From Rhizobium sp. BK650 (GTDB taxonomy: Bacteria; Pseudomonadota; Alphaproteobacteria; Rhizobiales; Rhizobiaceae): a DNA stretch of 64,000 nucleotides. Numbering within the stretch: position 1 is the first letter of the stretch; each line of letters begins with the position of its first letter. The stretch is taken from the NCBI RefSeq assembly GCF_014195325.1, contig NZ_JACIBK010000001.1, forward strand, positions 682,001 through 746,000, in the 5' to 3' direction. The notes below the pieces were generated by a model, which did no database searches, was not told where the DNA came from, and saw nothing but the letters and a program-made list of their open reading frames with translations. Positions 55,142-63,601 of this stretch are shown here, piece after piece. The translations under genes were made by a program, and so were the position numbers.

Positions 55142-55990
55142 ATGATCGATCACGCATTCTCACATCTGCCGGCGCTGGAGCCGGGCAGCGTTTGGCTCGT
55201 TGGAGCGGGTCCCGGCGATCCCGGCCTGCTGACGCTCTTGGCTGCCAAGGGGCTCGCGGAAGCCGATGTGATCGTCCATGATGCGCTGGTCAACGAGGAC
55301 TGTCTGAAGCTCGCGCACTCCGGCGCGGAGCTCGAATATGCCGGGAAACGCGGCGGCAAGCCATCCGCAAAGCAGCGGGATATTTCGCTCCGGCTGGTAG
55401 AGCTGGCGCGGGCGGGCAAACGCGTGCTGCGGCTGAAGGGAGGCGATCCCTTCGTCTTCGGGCGGGGCGGGGAAGAGGCACTGACGCTGGTCGAGCACAA
55501 TATTCCCTTCCGCATCGTGCCGGGCATTACCGCCGGGATCGGCGGGCTTGCCTATGCCGGCATTCCGGTGACGCATCGCGAGATCAATCATGCCGTGACT
55601 TTCCTGACCGGCCATGATTCCTCCGGCATCGTGCCCGATGCGATCAACTGGGAAGCGATCGGCAAAGGGTCGCCGGTGATCGTCATGTATATGGCGATGA
55701 AACATATCGCCCAGATCAGCGCCAATCTCATCGCGTCGGGCCGTTCGGCATCCGAACCAGTGGCCTTCGTCTGCAATGCGGCGACCGGCGCGCAGCAGGT
55801 GCTGGAGACGACGCTTGGCGAGGCGACCGAAGCCGTTGCGGCTTCCGGGCTGGAGCCGCCGGCGATCGTCGTGGTCGGCGAGGTGGTGCGGCTGCGCGCC
55901 TCCCTCGATTGGTTGGGGGCGCTTGGCGGGCGGCGGCTGCAGCCCGATCCTTTCAGGCATGCCAATGGCCAAAGGAAGGAGACGGCATGA
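55142..55990 (+). CDS. cobA: Uroporphyrinogen-III C-methyltransferase
   Basis: Transfers two methyl groups from SAM to uroporphyrinogen III to make precorrin-2, the entry into cobalamin. A 282-residue SUMT with GAGPGDPGLLTLLAAKGL at residues 21-38, VIVHDALV, RLKGGDPFVFGRGGEE, and the SAM loop VPGITAGIGGLAYAGIPVTHR. It lacks the CysG N-terminal domain. First gene of a coupled run; cobB starts within its stop (ATGA). No riboswitch was found in the 151 bases upstream. Confidence 0.96.
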   Translation: MIDHAFSHLPALEPGSVWLVGAGPGDPGLLTLLAAKGLAEADVIVHDALVNEDCLKLAHSGAELEYAGKRGGKPSAKQRDISLRLVELARAGKRVLRLKGGDPFVFGRGGEEALTLVEHNIPFRIVPGITAGIGGLAYAGIPVTHREINHAVTFLTGHDSSGIVPDAINWEAIGKGSPVIVMYMAMKHIAQISANLIASGRSASEPVAFVCNAATGAQQVLETTLGEATEAVAASGLEPPAIVVVGEVVRLRASLDWLGALGGRRLQPDPFRHANGQRKETA

Positions 55991-57294
55991 GCGGGTTGCT
56001 GATCGCTGCACCATCCTCCGGCTCCGGCAAGACGACGGTCACACTCGGGCTGTTGAGGGCGCTGCGCCGGCGCGGCGTAGCCGTTGCACCCGGAAAGGCC
56101 GGCCCTGACTATATCGACCCCGCTTTCCATGCGGCGGCAAGCGGTACTCTCTGCCTCAATTTCGATCCCTGGGGCATGCGGCCGGAGCTTATTTCGGCCA
56201 ACGCAACCCTGCACCGCTCGGGCGACCGTGTCCTGCTGATCGAGGGCATGATGGGCCTGTTCGACGGGGCGGCGGACGGGCGCGGCACGGCGGCGGAACT
56301 CGCCGCCCAACTCGGGCTTTCCGTCGTGCTCGTCGTCGATGCCTCGCGCTTGTCGCAATCGGTCGCCCCGCTCGTCAGCGGTTTTGCCGGTTTTCGAGCC
56401 GATGTGCGCATTGCCGGCGTGATCCTGAACAAGGTCGGCAGCGATCGGCATGAGGCGATGTTGCGCCAGGCGCTGGAGGCGATCCGCATGCCTGTCGTCG
56501 CCGTCATCCGCAAGGATGCGATGCTAGCGCTGCCGGAGCGGCATCTCGGCCTTGTGCAGGCGGGCGAACATGCAGCACTCGAGGAGTTCATCGATTATGC
56601 CGCGGATGCCGTTTCCGAAGAGTGCAATTTCGAATTCCTGATGCGCATCGCGCGGCAGGGCATGAACCGGCCGTCCGCCGCCAATATCGCCCGGCTGATG
56701 CCCTTCGGCAGCCGCATTGCCGTTGCCCGCGATATCGCCTTTGCCTTCTGCTACGAGCATATGCTGCTCGGCTGGCGGCGGCGCGGGGCGGAGATTTCGT
56801 TCTTTTCGCCGCTGGCGGATGAAGCGCCGGCAGCGGACGCCGATGCAATCTATATGCCGGGCGGTTATCCCGAGCTCCATGCCGGCAGGCTTTCGGCCGC
56901 GCAGAATTTTGCTGCAGCGATGAAGGCTGCGGCGGCACGCGGCGCGCGCATCTATGGCGAATGCGGCGGCTATATGGTGCTCGGCGACGGGCTGATCGAC
57001 GGGGGAGGCGTGCGCCATGAAATGCTCGGCCTGCTGCCGGTCGTCACCAGCTACCAGGTGCGGGAGCGGCATCTCGGCTATCGCCGTGTGACGCCGCTCG
57101 AAGGTGCCTTCTTCGACAAGGTAATGACCGCGCATGAATTTCACTATTCCACCATCGTTTCCGAGGGGGAGGCCGACCGGCTTTTCGCCACGCAGGATGC
57201 ACTTGGAATTGATCTCGGCCCCGCGGGTCTGCGGCGCGGGCAGGTGGCAGGCTCCTACATGCACCTGATCGACCTTGCGGGGACAGCATCGTGA
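55987..57294 (+). CDS. cobB: Hydrogenobyrinic acid a,c-diamide synthase
   Basis: Amidates the a and c carboxylates of hydrogenobyrinic acid with glutamine and ATP, giving the substrate of CobN. A 435-residue protein: N-terminal domain with APSSGSGKTTVTLGLLRALR, AGPDYIDPAFHAAASG, and EGMMGLFDGA; C-terminal amidotransferase with MPGGYPELHA and the Cys in GECGGYMVLGD. It overlaps cobA and cobC by four bases on either side. Confidence 0.95.
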   Translation: MSGLLIAAPSSGSGKTTVTLGLLRALRRRGVAVAPGKAGPDYIDPAFHAAASGTLCLNFDPWGMRPELISANATLHRSGDRVLLIEGMMGLFDGAADGRGTAAELAAQLGLSVVLVVDASRLSQSVAPLVSGFAGFRADVRIAGVILNKVGSDRHEAMLRQALEAIRMPVVAVIRKDAMLALPERHLGLVQAGEHAALEEFIDYAADAVSEECNFEFLMRIARQGMNRPSAANIARLMPFGSRIAVARDIAFAFCYEHMLLGWRRRGAEISFFSPLADEAPAADADAIYMPGGYPELHAGRLSAAQNFAAAMKAAAARGARIYGECGGYMVLGDGLIDGGGVRHEMLGLLPVVTSYQVRERHLGYRRVTPLEGAFFDKVMTAHEFHYSTIVSEGEADRLFATQDALGIDLGPAGLRRGQVAGSYMHLIDLAGTAS

Positions 57295-58292
57295 ATGCGC
57301 CGATCGTTCATGGCGGCGGCATTACTGCCGCGGCGGCCGCTTTCGGCGGGCGCGTGGAAGATTGGCTCGACCTTTCCACAGGTATCAATCCCAACCCGGT
57401 TCCGCTGCCGGAAATCCCCGCAGCGGTCTGGCATCGGCTGCCGGACCGGCACCTTGTCGAGACGGCGCGATATGCTGCGCGTGATCATTACTGCAGCGCG
57501 CCAATCCTGCCGCTTCCGGTTCCCGGTACGCAATCGGTGATCCAGCTTCTGCCGCGGCTCCTGCAACCGGGCAAGCGGGTGGCGATCCTGTCGCCCACCT
57601 ATGGGGAATATGCGCGGGCTTTCAGCCTTGCCGGTTTTGTCGTCGACGCGGTCAGCGATATCGATGATATCAGCGCGGAGCATGGGCTGGCAGTTGTCGT
57701 CAATCCGAACAACCCTGATGGCCGCGTTTATAACCCCGACAGGCTGGAGGCGCTGCATGAGCGTCTCAAGGAAAGTGGCAGCTTTCTTGTCGTGGACGAG
57801 GCTTTCGGCGATACCAGCCCGGAAACGAGCCTTGTGCCGCGAGCGGCCGGGCTTTCGAACCTCATCATCTTCCGCTCCTTCGGCAAATTCTTCGGCCTTG
57901 CTGGGCTGAGGCTCGGCTTTGCCATTGCCCGCAGCGATATTCTCGCGCGCTTCGACGACTGGCTCGGCCCCTGGGCGGTGTCCGGGCCGGCGCTTTTTCT
58001 GGCCGGTTCGCTGCTCATTACGGATATCTCGGGCATTGTCAGCTCGATTGCGGAAAGGCAGGCGGCGCTTCATGCCGTGCTTGCCGGCGCGGGGCTCGAT
58101 ATCGCCGGCGGGACGGCACTTTTCACGCTCGTTGCCGACGCCAGAGCCGGCGATATTTACACTGACCTTTGCCGCCATCATATTCTCGTCCGCCGGTTCG
58201 ATTACGCGCCGGACTGGCTGCGCTTCGGACTTGCGCCTGGCGCTGCCGACGATGCGAGACTGGCTGCAGCCCTGCGGAGCTTTGACCGATGA
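57291..58292 (+). CDS. cobC: Threonine-phosphate decarboxylase-type PLP enzyme
   Basis: A 333-residue fold-type I PLP protein that supplies or attaches the aminopropanol arm; equivalent to CobD of Salmonella. DLSTGINPNPVPLP at residues 28-41, VVVNPNNPDGRVY, FLVVDEAFGD, and the PLP lysine in FRSFGKFFGLAGLRLGF are clear. The GTG start overlaps the cobB stop by four bases, and the stop overlaps the next gene by four. Confidence 0.93.
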   Translation: MNAPIVHGGGITAAAAAFGGRVEDWLDLSTGINPNPVPLPEIPAAVWHRLPDRHLVETARYAARDHYCSAPILPLPVPGTQSVIQLLPRLLQPGKRVAILSPTYGEYARAFSLAGFVVDAVSDIDDISAEHGLAVVVNPNNPDGRVYNPDRLEALHERLKESGSFLVVDEAFGDTSPETSLVPRAAGLSNLIIFRSFGKFFGLAGLRLGFAIARSDILARFDDWLGPWAVSGPALFLAGSLLITDISGIVSSIAERQAALHAVLAGAGLDIAGGTALFTLVADARAGDIYTDLCRHHILVRRFDYAPDWLRFGLAPGAADDARLAAALRSFDR

Positions 58293-59269
58293 GTTTGGAC
58301 GAACATTTTCTCGTGCTGGTTCTGGCACTGCTGCTCGATCGCATCATCGGCGATCCGCAATGGCTGTGGGTGCGCGTGCCGCATCCGGTTGCGATTTTCG
58401 GTCGGGCGATCGGCTATTTCGATCAGCATTTCAACCGCGAGAGCCTGAGCAAGGCGCAGCGCAAACAGAATGGCGTGGTAGCAATCCTGGCGCTGTCGGT
58501 GCTCGCCATCATCACCGGGCTGGTGCTGCACTGGTTTTTCAAGCTCCTGGGGCCTGTCGGCATCCTGCTCGAAGTTTTCTGCGTGGCGATCTTCCTGGCA
58601 CAGAAGAGCCTGTCGGATCATGTCGCGGCGGTTGCCACGGCGCTGCGGGCCGAAGGTCTCGTCGGTGGCCGCAAGGCAGTCTCGCGCATCGTCGGGCGCG
58701 ATCCGGAAACGCTGGATGAGCCGGGTGTATGCCGCGCGGCAATCGAGAGCCTCGCCGAGAATTTCTCCGATGGCGTCGTCGCACCGGCGCTCTGGTATGC
58801 GATCTTCGGGCTGCCGGGCCTGTTCTTCTATAAGATGCTGAATACGGCGGATTCGATGATCGGGCACCGGTCCGATAAATATGTCGATTTCGGCTGGGCC
58901 TCGGCCCGGCTCGACGATATCGCCAACTGGCCGGCCGCACGCCTGTCGATCCTACTGATCGCCGTCGGCGCCGGCATCCGCCGCGGCACGTCGGCCTTCA
59001 GCGATTCCTTCCGTGTGGGCCTGCGCGACGGCAAGCTGCACCGCTCGCCGAATTCCGGCCGTCCGGAAGCAGCCATGGCCGGCGCGCTCGATCTTCAGCT
59101 GGCCGGCCCACGCGTCTATTCGGGTGTGGTCGTGCGCGAACCGATGATCAACGGCACCGGCCGGGATGTGGCGACGGCGGGCGATGTCGAGGACGGGATT
59201 TCGGTTTTCCAGGCAAGCTGCATGTCGCTGACGCTGCTCGCTTTCGTGGCTTTCGTCTGCCTGTTGTGA
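58289..59269 (+). CDS. cobD: Adenosylcobinamide-phosphate synthase membrane protein (CbiB family)
   Basis: A 326-residue inner-membrane protein that joins the aminopropanol arm to cobyric acid. LLLDRIIGDPQWLWVRVPHPV is the N-terminal signature, then about five helices, with ESLAENFSDGVVAPALWY and MLNTADSMIGHRSDKY in cytoplasmic loops, and NSGRPEAAMAGAL near residue 253. It ends in a four-base overlap with a GTG of the next frame. Named cobD after the aerobic pathway (cbiB in the anaerobic one). Confidence 0.94.
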   Translation: MSLDEHFLVLVLALLLDRIIGDPQWLWVRVPHPVAIFGRAIGYFDQHFNRESLSKAQRKQNGVVAILALSVLAIITGLVLHWFFKLLGPVGILLEVFCVAIFLAQKSLSDHVAAVATALRAEGLVGGRKAVSRIVGRDPETLDEPGVCRAAIESLAENFSDGVVAPALWYAIFGLPGLFFYKMLNTADSMIGHRSDKYVDFGWASARLDDIANWPAARLSILLIAVGAGIRRGTSAFSDSFRVGLRDGKLHRSPNSGRPEAAMAGALDLQLAGPRVYSGVVVREPMINGTGRDVATAGDVEDGISVFQASCMSLTLLAFVAFVCLL

Positions 59270-59271
59270 CG

Positions 59272-59628
59272 ATGTCCTATCCGGAAGAAAAACTGTGGGA
59301 CAAGATCAATCACGGCTGGACGCGCATGTCTTTCCGGCAGCGGCGTTTCTGGGATGTGATCCGGCGGCCGCCCGAGGAATGGGAATTGCGCGGCTATGAT
59401 CGATGCTGGGTCGTGGCACTGATCGGCTCGACGGTGATCTATTACAATCAATTCGAATATGGCTTCAATCGATCGGCATGGACGCAATATGGTGTGATCG
59501 ATCACTTCCAATCCCTGCAGGATGAACTGGATGAAGCCGTTCAGCGGCAACTCGACGTTCTGGATACCGGAAATGATGTGGGTCCCTGGGCGAGTCCGCC
59601 GATATCAGGCGAATATTCCAAGGACTAG
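59272..59628 (+). CDS. Hypothetical protein, possible immunity-type protein
   Basis: A 118-residue soluble protein (MSYPEEKLWDKINHGWTRMS at the start). The centre, WVVALIGSTVIYYNQFEYGFNRS, followed by QYGVIDHFQSLQDELDEAV, resembles small standalone proteins seen beside contact-toxin immunity genes, but I cannot name a family. The GTG six bases upstream overlaps the cobD stop; I prefer the ATG at 59272. The gene is 34 bases before an Imm42-like gene, same strand. Confidence 0.65.
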   Translation: MSYPEEKLWDKINHGWTRMSFRQRRFWDVIRRPPEEWELRGYDRCWVVALIGSTVIYYNQFEYGFNRSAWTQYGVIDHFQSLQDELDEAVQRQLDVLDTGNDVGPWASPPISGEYSKD

Positions 59629-59662
59629 CCCAGAGGATCATCATGTGGGGAGATAAGAAACT

Positions 59663-60226
59663 GTGATCGTCGGAAGCAGCAGCGTTTTCGCCCTTGAAAG
59701 CGAGATCACGCAAGCGGTGCCGAATACAGGGCAACGCGCGCTAGGTTTCTTCCTAATTCACATCGCGAGCCGGGCTTTTGGCGTCAAAGAACCCGACGCA
59801 GCGATGTTGGGATGCTCGTTCGGAGAGGTCAATAACCGTTTGCAGCGCCGCGGCACGCATTCTTTCGCCGTTGCGGACTATGCTGATGCCGCCCAGATTG
59901 CTCAAGCCTATCTAGATGCCATTTATCGCGATACGTCGCGAACCGATTATTTTGGGCTTTCGCAGCAGGGATTTGTCGATGCGTTTCATTCCAGCGCCGT
60001 AAGATGGGCGCCGGATGGCGACGAGGCATTTGATGATGGGAGCCATGTTCTGCAGTTTGATGTAGGCAACAGAGTTCGGCTTATCGGCTTCATCAATACG
60101 GACTCTCCCGAGGACGTATCTGCCACCATCAAGGAGATATGGCTGGACGCCGATATCTTCTACGATGTTCTGTCACGCTGGAAAGATCTGTTTGCCTCAG
60201 CGTGGGAAAATCGGTTGCTGGCATAG
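59663..60226 (+). CDS. Imm42-like immunity protein, orphan
   Basis: A 187-residue soluble protein starting IVGSSSVFALESEI, with RALGFFLIHI near residue 25, EPDAAMLGCSFGEVNNRL around residue 43, and an ending with long helices. This matches my memory of the immunity protein 42 family of polymorphic toxin systems (first 100 residues). No toxin gene is in the window. GTG start. The gene follows the cob operon closely, probably cotranscribed with the previous small gene. Confidence 0.6.
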   Translation: MIVGSSSVFALESEITQAVPNTGQRALGFFLIHIASRAFGVKEPDAAMLGCSFGEVNNRLQRRGTHSFAVADYADAAQIAQAYLDAIYRDTSRTDYFGLSQQGFVDAFHSSAVRWAPDGDEAFDDGSHVLQFDVGNRVRLIGFINTDSPEDVSATIKEIWLDADIFYDVLSRWKDLFASAWENRLLA

Positions 60227-60240
60227 TGCTTATCCGCACG

Positions 60241-61431
60241 TCATCTCTTCACCATCAACACCACCACCAGTGCACCGCTCAGCAGGCCAAGCGATAGTGG
60301 CAGGCCGTGGTGCCCGATGATCTGCATCGCCATGCCCGTCGCCGGCGAGCCAAGGATCCCGCCGAGGCCCCAGACGAGGGCGAAGGCGGCGTTGCCGGCG
60401 ATGAGGGACGAGCCTGTGAAGCGTTCGCCGAGCTGGATCAGCGACAGGGTGTACAGGCCGAAGGAGACTCCGCCCCAGAGGAAGACGAGTGGCCAGATCA
60501 GCCATGTGTCGAAGCTTGGCGAAAGCAGCAGGCAGGCAGCGAGGCAGATGAGGACGCAGAAGAGCAGGGTTCGTCGCGAGCCGAACCGTTCGGCCAGACG
60601 CCCGAGCAGGATCTGCAGGACGGCATTCCCTGTGATGAAACAGGTAATGAGGGAGGCGATCCGCTGTTCATCGCTGCCGAATGCTGTGCCATATACCGCA
60701 AACAGCGAGAGCAGGACCTGCTCGAAGGCGGCAGCGGTAAAGACCGCAAACAGGAGAAGCGGCGCAAGCGCGAAGAAGCTGGCGACCGAGATGGCTTCAC
60801 CCTCTTGCGGCATGGCGGGCAGACGCGCGACGACTGCGTGCACGATCAGGCCGCAGAGGAGGAAGGCGGCGATGCCGATCAGGAAGGGCGGCAAGCCTTC
60901 AGTACCGGCGAGGCCGAGAGACAGCGGGCCGAGCGCGAAGCCTCCCGAAACGATCGAGGAATAGAGGCCCATGATGCGGCCCCGGTACGACGCTGGCGTG
61001 AGCGAGACCAACCAGGTTTCGCTGATCACGTAAAGCGGATTGGCGAAGAAGCCGAGCAGGAAGCGCAGCGGCATCCAGGCCCAGACATTCTGCATCGAGG
61101 CGATGGCGGCAAGGGTGAGGGCGGCAAGCACAGAGCAGAGGATCGCCAGCCGCTCTGCGGGGATGCGCCGCGAGAGTGCGGGAACGAGGGGCGCCGAGAC
61201 GATGAAGCCGAGCGGTGTCATCGCCGCCGACAGGCCGATGAGGCCCGATGTCGTGTCCTGCCGTTCAAGGATGAAGCTCAGCAGCGGATAGGTCAGCCCC
61301 TGCGCCACGGCAAAAACGGTAACGGTCGCGATGATGCCCGCCATAGCGGCCCAAGGGATGGAGGCGTCTCTTAGCGATGTCGCGCTATTGCGTTCTTTGG
61401 CTGCGAGGGGAAGCGGGTGATCGTCGGTCAT
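60241..61431 (-). CDS. MFS transporter, YbcL/sugar-efflux-like
   Basis: A 396-residue permease with 12 helices. Motif A-like RRIPAERLAIL is around residue 74, and PLRFLLGFFANPLYVISETWLVSLTP near residues 107-132 with YRGRIMGLYSSI is typical of the YcaD/MFS-1 drug and sugar group. The substrate is unknown. The ATG at 61431 is used; a GTG six codons upstream is possible. A small DUF1127 gene precedes it on the same strand. Confidence 0.88.
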   Translation of the reverse strand: MTDDHPLPLAAKERNSATSLRDASIPWAAMAGIIATVTVFAVAQGLTYPLLSFILERQDTTSGLIGLSAAMTPLGFIVSAPLVPALSRRIPAERLAILCSVLAALTLAAIASMQNVWAWMPLRFLLGFFANPLYVISETWLVSLTPASYRGRIMGLYSSIVSGGFALGPLSLGLAGTEGLPPFLIGIAAFLLCGLIVHAVVARLPAMPQEGEAISVASFFALAPLLLFAVFTAAAFEQVLLSLFAVYGTAFGSDEQRIASLITCFITGNAVLQILLGRLAERFGSRRTLLFCVLICLAACLLLSPSFDTWLIWPLVFLWGGVSFGLYTLSLIQLGERFTGSSLIAGNAAFALVWGLGGILGSPATGMAMQIIGHHGLPLSLGLLSGALVVVLMVKR

Positions 61432-61445
61432 TGCTTCGTCTATCC

Positions 61446-61670
61446 TCACACGTGCCAGAAGAAGCTGGTGGCCTTTGTCCCAACCTCGTGTTCTGCCGGG
61501 CCGAGATCATCGATCAGGACATGGCTGATCTTCGACCTTTGCTTCCGCTCCCGACGGATGCGGATGCGCCAGTACCAGCGCGCGATCATGCTTCTCAGAG
61601 CGATGAGACTATGATGTCGGTGCGACGGTCTGCGATGCGAAGCAGATGCACGGGTGCAGCAATCGCTCAT
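61446..61670 (-). CDS. Small DUF1127-like protein
   Basis: A 74-residue protein with a His/Arg-rich N-terminus (residues 10-20) and the DUF1127 core ARWYWRIRIRRERKQRSKIS followed by HVLIDDLGPAEHEV. GGAGG is placed six bases before the ATG at 61670. Its stop lies 14 bases before the MFS start, so the two may be cotranscribed. It makes the third small DUF1127-like gene in the window. Confidence 0.6.
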   Translation of the reverse strand: MSDCCTRASASHRRPSHRHHSLIALRSMIARWYWRIRIRRERKQRSKISHVLIDDLGPAEHEVGTKATSFFWHV

Positions 61671-61798
61671 GATGACCTCCATTGAGATTGAAGGTTTAGA
61701 ACCTTCGACTTCGAGCAAGCTCGGAGTCTGGAGGATGTGTCGAGCGCGGTACTTAAGCGCTTCCAAAAAGTTCTCAACAATTTCCAAAAGTGGACAAA

Positions 61799-61818
61799 AG
61801 GTATCTATTTGGCTACCT
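61799..61818. promoter_or_regulatory. Upstream ArsR-type operator
   Basis: AGGTATCTATTTGGCTACCT, matching the perfect palindrome at 61847-61866 in 17 of 20 positions. Centres are 48 bp apart. Confidence 0.65.
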
Positions 61819-61846
61819 ATATTGACGTCGAAGTCCTTCTGTGATC

Positions 61847-61866
61847 AGGTAGCCATATGGCTACCT
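61847..61866. promoter_or_regulatory. Perfect 20-bp palindrome over the ArsR start codon
   Basis: AGGTAGCCATATGGCTACCT is perfectly symmetrical and contains the start codon (61857-61859). An ArsR-type dimer bound here would block both transcription and the ribosome site. Confidence 0.7.
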
Positions 61867-62183
61867 ATGAACCAAACCTGGCACGCATCTTTGGCGCCCT
61901 CTCTGATCCGACGCGGCTTGCGGTCGTCGAAAGACTTGTGAAGGGGCCCGCATCAGTCTCCGAGTTGTCCGAGCCCTTCGATCTGGCACGTCCTTCTTTT
62001 CTCAAGCACCTGCGGGTTCTCGAAGAGGCCGAGCTTGCAACATCGATCAAATCGGGCAGGGTTCGAACCGTCAGTCTCGCGCCGGATGCGCTGCGTTGGG
62101 TCGAGTTATGGGTGCACAAGCATCGCCAGGCCCTGGAAGGCAACCTCGATCGCCTGGCCACGTTTCTTAATCAGGAGCAATGA
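61857..62183 (+). CDS. ArsR-family transcriptional regulator
   Basis: A 108-residue winged helix-turn-helix protein: RIFGALSDPTRLAVVERL at the start, VSELSEPFDLARPSFLKHLRVLEEA as the recognition region, and SGRVRTVSLAPDALRWVELW in the wing. The metal-binding ELCVCDL motif is absent, so it is likely a non-metal ArsR of the type paired with SRPBCC proteins. The start codon lies inside a perfect palindrome. The next gene begins two bases after its stop. Confidence 0.9.
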   Translation: MATYEPNLARIFGALSDPTRLAVVERLVKGPASVSELSEPFDLARPSFLKHLRVLEEAELATSIKSGRVRTVSLAPDALRWVELWVHKHRQALEGNLDRLATFLNQEQ

Positions 62184-62184
62184 G

Positions 62185-62640
62185 ATGACAAATCCGAGGC
62201 AAGTTCACGAAACGATCGTGATCGAACGCATCCTGCCGAATTGCCGCGACCATGTGTGGTCTGCCTGGGCGCTGATGGAAAAGAAGAAGGCGTGGCTCGG
62301 CCATGGCATGACCAAACTGGAGTTCTGGCCGGGCGGGGCCGAGCATCTCACGCATGTCTCGGATATGGGCACGCATACCAACGAAACCCGATATTTTGAG
62401 ATCAAGGACCGTGAACGGATCGTCTTCGCCTATTCGATGGCGCTGAACGGGAGAGTTCACTCGGTATCGCTCGCCACCGTCGTCTTTGCGGATCACGGCG
62501 GCGGCACCCGACTGACCTATACCGAACAAATGTGCGTCATTCCCCCAAGTGACGGCGCCGAAGGCCGCAAACACGGATGGACGGCATTGCTAAAGGCGCT
62601 GGAGGATTTTCTGGCTATGGATACAAGCGTATCGGCGTGA
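62185..62640 (+). CDS. SRPBCC/AHSA1-family protein
   Basis: A 151-residue protein of the START-like AHSA1 fold: IERILPNCRDHVWSAWA at the start, GGAEHLTHVSDMGTHTNETRYFEI, RLTYTEQMCVI, and GRKHGWTALLKALEDFL at the end. Function is unknown; such proteins bind hydrophobic ligands and usually follow an ArsR gene. It is cotranscribed with the regulator (one base between stop and start). Confidence 0.85.
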   Translation: MTNPRQVHETIVIERILPNCRDHVWSAWALMEKKKAWLGHGMTKLEFWPGGAEHLTHVSDMGTHTNETRYFEIKDRERIVFAYSMALNGRVHSVSLATVVFADHGGGTRLTYTEQMCVIPPSDGAEGRKHGWTALLKALEDFLAMDTSVSA

Positions 62641-62659
62641 GTGATCAGGGCAAAAGAAC

Positions 62660-63568
62660 ATGACCGGTTCATCTTCCTTTCTCAGCCTTCCCGATCGCCT
62701 CGCCGATGGCCGCAGGCCGCAAGCGGTAATCTTCTCCGCCGCCCACGGCAGCACCTATCCCGGCAAGGACAGCAGCGGCTATGCGCTCGCCGGGAATGCC
62801 ATTCGTGCTGCGAGCCAGGAGGATGCCGGTCTCATCGAGCACTGGGATTTCGATCTCGGCGGCCCGCTTTTTGCCGGCGACCCGGTTTCCTGCGTCGACG
62901 CCGGTGAAATCGAGACCACCATGCATGACAATGAAGGCAACCGGGTGCGGATCGAAGCGAAGACGCGCGAGATCCTGGCACTATCGGCCGTGCCGATCCT
63001 GCTCGGTGGCGATGATTCCGTGCCCATTCCTTTTCTTGCCGGCTTTGCGGATCATGGACCGGTCTGGGTCCTGCAGGTCGATGCCCATATCGACTGGCGC
63101 GATGAACTTCACGGCGAGCGTTACGGCTATTCGAACCCGATGCGACGGGTCAGCGAGATGCCGCATGTGGCCGGCATCGTGCAGGTCGGTATGCGCGGCG
63201 TCGGCAGCGCGCGCCTGAGCGAGATCGAAGCGGCGTTGCGCTATGGCAGCCACCTCGTTACCGCCCGCGAAATCCATGCCGCCGGCGTCGAGGCCGCCTT
63301 GCTGCATATTCCCGAGGGCGCGCGGGTGGTTATCACTCTCGACTGCGATGGCCTTGATCCTAGCATCATGCCGGGGGTCGCAGCGCGCGTGCCGGGCGGG
63401 CTTACCTACACGCAGGTCATCGACCTGATTGCTGGCCTCGGCAGGCGGGCGCGCATCGCCGGCTTCGACCTGGTGGAGCTTTACCCACCAGCCGACATTG
63501 ATGGCCTGTCGGCGCTGACAGCATCGCGCCTGCTCGTCAATGCGATCGGCGCCATCGTCCGGCAGTGA
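62660..63568 (+). CDS. Arginase/agmatinase-family hydrolase
   Basis: A 302-residue ureohydrolase-fold enzyme. The manganese ligands are VDAHIDWRD (Asp, His, Asp) and DCDGLDPS (Asp, Asp). The first ligand block reads GGDDSVPIP, with Asp where most agmatinases have His (GGDHS). It could act on agmatine, guanidino acids or a related substrate. The ATG at 62660 lacks an obvious strong site. Confidence 0.88.
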   Translation: MTGSSSFLSLPDRLADGRRPQAVIFSAAHGSTYPGKDSSGYALAGNAIRAASQEDAGLIEHWDFDLGGPLFAGDPVSCVDAGEIETTMHDNEGNRVRIEAKTREILALSAVPILLGGDDSVPIPFLAGFADHGPVWVLQVDAHIDWRDELHGERYGYSNPMRRVSEMPHVAGIVQVGMRGVGSARLSEIEAALRYGSHLVTAREIHAAGVEAALLHIPEGARVVITLDCDGLDPSIMPGVAARVPGGLTYTQVIDLIAGLGRRARIAGFDLVELYPPADIDGLSALTASRLLVNAIGAIVRQ

Positions 63569-63601
63569 AGCCGGGCGTTCTCTCGCGGCAGATGGTGGCG
63601 A

